The position numbers were made by a program, and so were the translations under genes. A model generated the notes under the pieces. It worked only from the letters and a program-made list of their open reading frames with translations, had not been told where the DNA came from and did no database searches. A stretch of DNA of 23,012 bases from Chara braunii (Eukaryota > Streptophyta > Charophyceae > Charales > Characeae): assembly GCA_003427395.1 (NCBI GenBank), contig BFEA01000244.1:1723283-1746294 (forward strand), written 5' to 3'. Below are positions 18,504 to 23,012 of this stretch, piece after piece; the first letter of the stretch is position 1, and each line of letters starts with the position of its first letter.

Positions 18504-19393
18504 ACAATGACGAACTGGTCCAACCACTGACGGAATAATTCATTCATGGACCTTTGGAAGGTCGCTGGGGCATTCGTCAGTCTGAAAGGCATTACCACGA
18601 ACTCGTAGTGACCATACCTTGTTCGGAAAGCAGTCTTGTGTTGATCTGCGGGATCCACCTCGATCTGGTGGTATCCAGACTTTAGATCAATCTTGCTAAA
18701 GTACTTGCAGCCCTGCAACTGGTCCAACAAGTCGTCAATACGCGGTAGGGGTTCGACATTTTGGACAGTGACAGAGTTCAACCCTCTATAATCAATGCAA
18801 AGACGTAACTCACCTTCCTTTTTAGGCACAAACAAGACAGGAGCGCCATAAGGAAAAGAGCTAGGGCGAATCAATCCTTTCTCAGTTAAGTCCTGGAGTT
18901 GTTTCCTCACTTCCTCAAGTTCCCTAGGAGACATTCTATAAATAGGGCCCTTGGGAGTCTTACTGCCATGAATAATCTCAATGGTGTGCTTTATGACACG
19001 CTCAGTCGTTCCTGTTGGTTCAATTAATAGATCTTTATACTCGTCTAGGAGTTTTTCAATCGAAGGTGGATAGGAAGTAGAGGACTCACCAACTTGTTTC
19101 ACAAGGACCATCATTACTTCCTGTTCCAATTTCTTCTTTACAACCATCGAACGAAAAGTTGGGTAACTCATGCAACAAAAAGATAAACTAGAGTAAAAGC
19201 CAGACTTATGATATAATTTGATGGTTTTTAGTTCTGATTGTGCGTCCCGCAATTGCACAATCTTATCTTTGAACTTGATGTCTGGGTTGGTTTCCTCGTG
19301 CCAATCCATACCCAGAATCATGTCAAACGGTAAGTTTTTCTCCACAAGAAAATAAATATCATGCATAATCTTATTTCCGTCCCTCGTACGGAA
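18491..19393 (-). pseudogene. Element C reverse transcriptase, catalytic Asp pair deleted
   Basis: The frame has a protease tail ([14 protein letters not shown]), then RT with [33 protein letters not shown], and [13 protein letters not shown], where Arg replaces the usual Gly of MPFGLTNAP. It ends in FVIVYL and then jumps straight to sequence equivalent to the segment 44 residues further on in element A. The DD of YLDD and the following helix region are therefore gone, about 130 bp, with a frame change. The first Asp (in KIDLKSGYH) remains. The enzyme cannot polymerise. The TAA at 19394 separates this from the protease core in the same frame. Confidence 0.92.
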
Positions 19394-19875
19394 TTAGCAT
19401 TTCACACGATCGACATATTGTGAGACAGTAATCGTGCTCTTGTCAGCTAGGATAGACGTGATAGGTCGAGATAGATTCTTTACCTTCATTCCAAGATGCA
19501 ATTTGCGGATTGCTTTCTTGGATATGTAGGATCGGGTAGATCCTGAGTCTAACAGTGCATCTGCCCGTGCATGTGCTATTTCTACATCCGCGAGTAGCAA
19601 CTCACCCTTAGACTTCGATTTCTTGGCCCACGAGCTTCGTAATGCCAGCAACTCGTTACCAAGCTCGTCAAGGGAGTCGTCCAGAGAGACAGAACATAAG
19701 ACAGGTTCAGGGTGTTCTGGACGATGGGTTGGAGAAGAACCATCCTTTGCCATGCGAGTCGAAGGGTTGAAAGGGTTAGTAGGCGCCTTACCTCTCTCAT
19801 CATCTAAACCCCTCAACTCAGTAGGAGCAGATGCTACTCCTACTGGCGGCTCGCTTTTGGGTTCCAGATTAACGG
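19394..19875 (-). pseudogene. Element C aspartic protease
   Basis: The active-site motif is ADALLDSGSTRSYISKKAIR. Upstream is an acidic linker with SLDDSLDELGNELLALR. The frame ends in TAA 19394-19396, in phase with RT, so this is a nonsense codon. Protease is in a different frame from gag. The switch falls just after the gag zinc knuckle, near 19870, and could be a natural gag/pol frameshift or an indel. Element A also changes frame near its knuckle. Confidence 0.85.
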
Positions 19876-21569
19876 GCACCATGCAATCACATGCCCCGCA
19901 GTCCCACATTTTAGGCACTGCGCATTGTCCATCCGTTCTTGCCAAGTTTTTTTGTCTATATCCATCTTCTCCCAGGGCTTCCCGGCTGCAATACCGGGAT
20001 GCTCCAGGAACGAGCGCGGTCTCCTCTTTTTTCCTGGCGGTCCCTTATTGACCACGACAGCAGTGACGTCCCCCTTTCCGGACTCACTGTTGCTCATCAC
20101 ACCCTCGGCCTCCAACGACCACTTCTCCACAGTATCGTCGTCAAAGACGACGAGGGTGTGATCCTGACGCTTTTGGCACCAGAATACTCGCTTGCCTGCA
20201 CCTGCACCACCACCATACTTCACAACAGAGGCATGCGTGTTTTTAACCTGAAATGTCATTTGCTCTCTTTGGAGAGCCAAATCACGGAACTGCCTATAAT
20301 TATATTTGCCAGATTTTGAATCTGCCACGAGCTGTCCCCGGATGGGCTCGGGCAGAGCACGGGAGTATACGTACAAGACTTGGTTGTCTTGCAGGTTCAA
20401 TACTGGAACCTGCAGCAACCGGTCAACCTCCCGAGACAGGGCTTCCACCAAGGTCCAATGTTTCTGACCAATGGTTGTGAGCTGGTCGAAGGCCTTATCG
20501 GTCGTGGCCTTGTCCAAGAAGCGTTCAGCGTCATTGTCCCAGCCCAGTCCCCAATGTCATCGAACCCGGCTGCGTTGGCTTCGGCCAAAACCCATTCCTT
20601 AGCCTTCCCCCCAAAGCAAGAAGTAGAGAAAGCCACCTGAGATTCATGCTCAACAGGTGCCGTACCACAATATGTCTAAATCTCAGCAATCCATAATAGC
20701 AAATTTTCGTCCTTCTTATTGCAAAACGTGAAAGGCAGTTTCATTTTAACTTTGTCTTTCTTCTTTGGTTTTTCCGGTTGTGCATGGCCTTCTTTCTTTC
20801 CGTTTGGAGAAACGGCCAGACTTGGCGGTTCCCCTTTCTTTTCTTCAGGTTTCTTTCCTTCCGGTGTCTGTGTTTCTATCTTGAGAGACTTCATCGCCTC
20901 TCCCATCAGTTTCTTGGGTTTTTCTTCCTTCTCATGCTCAACCACTTTGTTCTTTCCTTTGACAAGATTCGTGACAGTCTGTAGGCCTACGGTAAGCTCC
21001 TCAAGTCGCATGCCAAACTGATCAAGTTTCACTTCAAGGTGAGCGAGATAACTCACAAGTTGATTCCAAGAAACGGTCTGTTCTTCCCCTTTAGTTATCA
21101 CCACATTCCGTCTGATCTCTTCTATTTTTTGTTCTTGCTGTCTATTTCTTTCTTTTTCTCTTCTGAGTTCCTCCTTTCGGTTCTTCTCTCTCTCAAGTGT
21201 TTCCTCAAGCTGACGGATATTCTCATCCACGATTTCCTCAGTCACAGGCACTTCTTTCTTTTCACTTTCATTAACAATCTCATTAAACTGGTCCATAATG
21301 TACTTATCGAGTGCCTGACGACACTTGATAAGTACCTCCTGAACTTGAATGACGTCAGTGCTTGTCCTAGCTGCCTCGAGAGCAGCATGTGCTGCTTCCA
21401 AGTCAAACTGGCTCCGGACGTGGGCTTCCGCCTCTGCACCAGCGTCATGAAGTTAAGAAATCAAGGTAGCCAAGTGAGCGGTTAATACTTTCTTCCGCTC
21501 GGTTATCTGTTGCCTGGTTCGTGGATCAGGTAGCTCCCCAACAGTCTGAGACTCGGAGGATTGAGACAT
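19840..21569 (-). pseudogene. Element C gag (two stops, one frame change)
   Basis: I place the start at the ATG 21567-21569 (MSQSSESQTVGELPDPRTRQ). A TAA at 21453-21455 follows 38 codons later, and the same frame continues beyond it. Residues about 70-170 are a strong coiled coil rich in Glu, Lys and Arg (for example EETLEREKNRKEELRREKER). A Lys/Pro/Glu linker follows. Capsid begins with MKLPFTFCNKKDENLLLWIA and is cut by TAG 20676-20678. After a frame change near 20530 it continues with DQLTTIGQKHWTLVEAL and YVYSRALPEPIRGQLV. The CCHC knuckle CLKCGTAGHVIAWC lies at 19876-19917 and is complete. Confidence 0.87.
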
Positions 21570-22043
21570 TGTATTGTGCGTTCGCTGCACAATAAACAGT
21601 TAACAAACAATAATAAATTCCACAGCCGCATGATTCTACAACAACAAGGTTTATTTGTAACTGAAGGAGAAAAATAAATTCAATTATTTAATTTAATACT
21701 AATACTGTTCTTTCTTGATCTGTGTGATGACGTCCTACACAGATTCTACAGGTACCGCATCAGGCCGCAGATATATCACACAAGTGAGTACGCACAGCAC
21801 CACAACAAGCAACACAAGGTAAGTATACCAACACCAAACAACAACAATGTGTCAGTATTCTTCTTCTTCCTTGCGTCAGTCCTTGTGCCAATGCGTTATA
21901 GCACACCGCTCGACAACTGGCACTACAGCTGTCTAATCAACCCTTCACTCAGTCGTACCGTCGTCGTCGTCGGAATGCAGTCTCTCACTTAGGCAGCTTC
22001 CTGCCTGCCACATGTCATCCCTGGCATACCAACATAGCAAACT

Positions 22044-22445
22044 TGCCACGTCAGCGAAGTCCAATCAACAAATGCTGGGATGCCACGTCAGCAATGTGTT
22101 CCCTGTCCTTCCCACGTGACTCATCCACGTGTTGTCTTGTGATACTGTCGTCAAGCCAGCCAATCGGAACAATGCCACGTCAGCCCAAGGAGTAATGCCA
22201 CGTCATCAGCTTATCACCACATCAAAAGACAAGTGCGGTAATCGTCTCCTGCCACGTCAGCAATAAGCACCTCCAAGAGCCATGTCAGCTTCTGCTCAGG
22301 ATCTGGTCGCATGTCAGCGACGAACGCGACGATACTTGCCACGTCAACAACCAGATCCTGGGACGTGGCACATCTTATGCCACATCAGCAGACTGTCGCG
22401 ACCTTCGGTCGCGATCCCGGCTGGTATCCCAACTGCCACGTCAGC
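22044..22445. promoter_or_regulatory. Array of TGCCACGTCAGC boxes
   Basis: Exact TGCCACGTCAGC occurs at 22044, 22081, 22173, 22250 and 22434. One-base variants occur at 22196 (CATC), 22337 (CAAC) and 22378 (CACATC). Further weaker copies lie at 22279, 22309 and, reversed, 22361. CCACGTG also occurs near 22112 and 22125. CCACGTCA is the reverse of TGACGTGG, a G/C-hybrid ACGT box of the type bound by plant bZIP factors. The 3' LTR of C holds further copies. Spacing is irregular, so this is not a tandem repeat. Confidence 0.75.
22396..22414. other. 8-bp perfect hairpin in C's leader
   Basis: TCGCGACC and GGTCGCGA are exact complements around TTC. It sits between two ACGT boxes. Confidence 0.55.
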
Positions 22446-22688
22446 ACGTGTGTCGGGATCGGTATCCTGAATAGTCTTCTCACCAGCAGTCTTCGTCGTC
22501 ATCAATAGCACAGCTTCCTCATCATCATCTTGTCACGTGTGCAGGTCTTCATAGGAGGTAAGTGCCCTGTCTAGACTGTCGTGCGATTATAATTGCGATT
22601 GAGCACTTCCTCATACTTACCTGGCGCCACCTGGCGCAACCACACGTGTATCTTCGTTGTCGTTATCGTCGTCGTAGACAGGAGTACT

Positions 22689-22700
22689 GCTCCGATACCA
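22689..22700 (-). other. Primer-binding site of element C (tRNA-iMet type)
   Basis: The element strand reads TGGTATCGGAGC, 11 of 12 matches to the initiator tRNA-Met complement TGGTATCAGAGC. It sits three bases inside the LTR edge at 22704. Confidence 0.88.
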
Positions 22701-22703
22701 AAT

Positions 22704-23012
22704 TGCAATGAACCCAAGTCAGGAATACGAATGTCAACAGTGCAAGTCCAGATTATCGAGCCGCTGATAGTTTTCAATAATCAAATAGCATCCAGAAAGA
22801 GAGAGGTGAGATAATCATACACAGACGAAGGGAGATAAGATAAAGGAGAGGAAGATACAATGCCCACTCCTTCTCCGGGCTCCTTCCTTGATCGCCACCT
22901 CACAATAAACAGTAATCTGAACACATATCGAAGTCCTGTTACAATGTGCCACGTGGCACCCAATCAACCTCTCATCAGCGCTGGAGTCACATTGACATGA
23001 AGATCCCAGGTA
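22704..23012 (-). repeat. Element C 5' LTR, first 309 bp (cut by window)
   Basis: It starts TGCAATGAACCC like the left copy and aligns with 15254-15571. Differences are 9 substitutions, of which 8 are transitions, and one 9-bp gap near 22830 in a GGA-rich stretch. About 730 bp should follow outside the window. Confidence 0.93.

Larger units (their letters stand above)
21570..22688 (-). other. Element C untranslated leader
   Basis: About 1.1 kb without a credible gene. It contains AT-rich sequence near 21600-21700, TCG/TCTTC short runs near 21860 and 21963, the ACGT-box array (22044-22445) and a hairpin at 22396-22414. Short open frames have no family signal. Confidence 0.7.
15254..23012 (-). 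mobile_element. Element C: Ty3/gypsy LTR retrotransposon inserted in D (5' LTR cut by window)
   Basis: The layout on the minus strand is 5' LTR (22704 onward), PBS, 1.1 kb leader, gag, PR, RT, RH, IN, PPT and 3' LTR (15254-16294). The internal region is 6409 bp. The two LTR portions align over their visible shared part with 9 substitutions and one 9-bp gap. The coding part has three nonsense codons (21453, 20676, 19394), frame changes near 20530, 19870, 18235 and 17890, and a deletion in RT near 18500. Confidence 0.95.

Noticed and set aside
19840-19945. Programmed frameshift between gag and protease of element C
   Set aside because: The frame changes right after the zinc knuckle, as in some Ty3-like elements, but I see no clear slippery heptamer and other indels are common here. 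It cannot be separated from decay without intact copies.
22044-22445. CRISPR-like array
   Set aside because: The repeated box is only 12 bp, the spacing is irregular, the genome looks eukaryotic and no cas gene is present.
1-23012. Host protein-coding gene, tRNA or rRNA
   Set aside because: Every frame with recognisable motifs is gag or pol. I saw no tRNA-like cloverleaf or rRNA sequence, though short or spliced host exons cannot be excluded by eye.

Overview
The window is retrotransposon DNA. I see no convincing host gene, tRNA, rRNA or CRISPR. All coding matter is gag-pol remains of Ty3/gypsy (Metaviridae) LTR elements, all read on the minus strand. Two visible primer-binding sites are near-complements of the plant-type initiator tRNA-Met 3' end (TGGTATCAGAGC-like), degenerate CCCTAA/TTAGG telobox-like motifs occur, and the elements are large, nested and decayed. 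This suggests a repeat-rich streptophyte genome. A charophyte alga such as Chara is my guess, not something the sequence proves.

Four elements can be told apart. Element A (1 to about 8.1 kb) has the end of its pol cut by the window, then leftwards to rightwards integrase (IN), RNase H (RH)/reverse transcriptase (RT), protease (PR), gag, a 1.5 kb leader, a PBS at 6483-6494 and a 5' LTR starting at 6497. Element B (about 8165-10029) keeps only its putative 3' LTR, a polypurine tract (PPT) and the C-terminal half of IN. Element D (10030-15253 here) interrupts B's IN. Its 472-bp LTR has perfect 8-bp ends (TGTGACGG/CCGTCACA). It carries a PPT, RH, RT, PR and gag of a different lineage, but no integrase. 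Element C (15254 to beyond 23012) interrupts D's 5' leader. It has a complete 1041-bp 3' LTR, PPT, IN, RH, RT, PR, gag, a long leader, a PBS, and the first 309 bp of the 5' LTR. The inferred order is B, then D into B, then C into D. A lies beside or inside B's LTR.

Every element is broken. I count 12 in-frame stops and at least nine frame changes. C's RT has lost about 130 bp including the catalytic Asp pair of YLDD. Ten of the 12 stops are TAA or TAG, and those that can be aligned mostly fall on conserved glutamines. That points to C-to-T decay at CpA sites, or less likely to a changed code. The two visible parts of C's LTRs differ at 9 of 309 aligned bases plus one 9-bp gap.

The parts most worth a second look are non-coding. 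They are an array of TGCCACGTCAGC boxes in C's leader, a dense GTAC palindrome cluster in D's LTR, an 8-mer spaced about 30.5 bp in B's LTR, a perfect hairpin followed by AATAAA in the same LTR, a perfect 22-bp palindrome next to D's gag start, and a 40-bp minisatellite where D's integrase should be.
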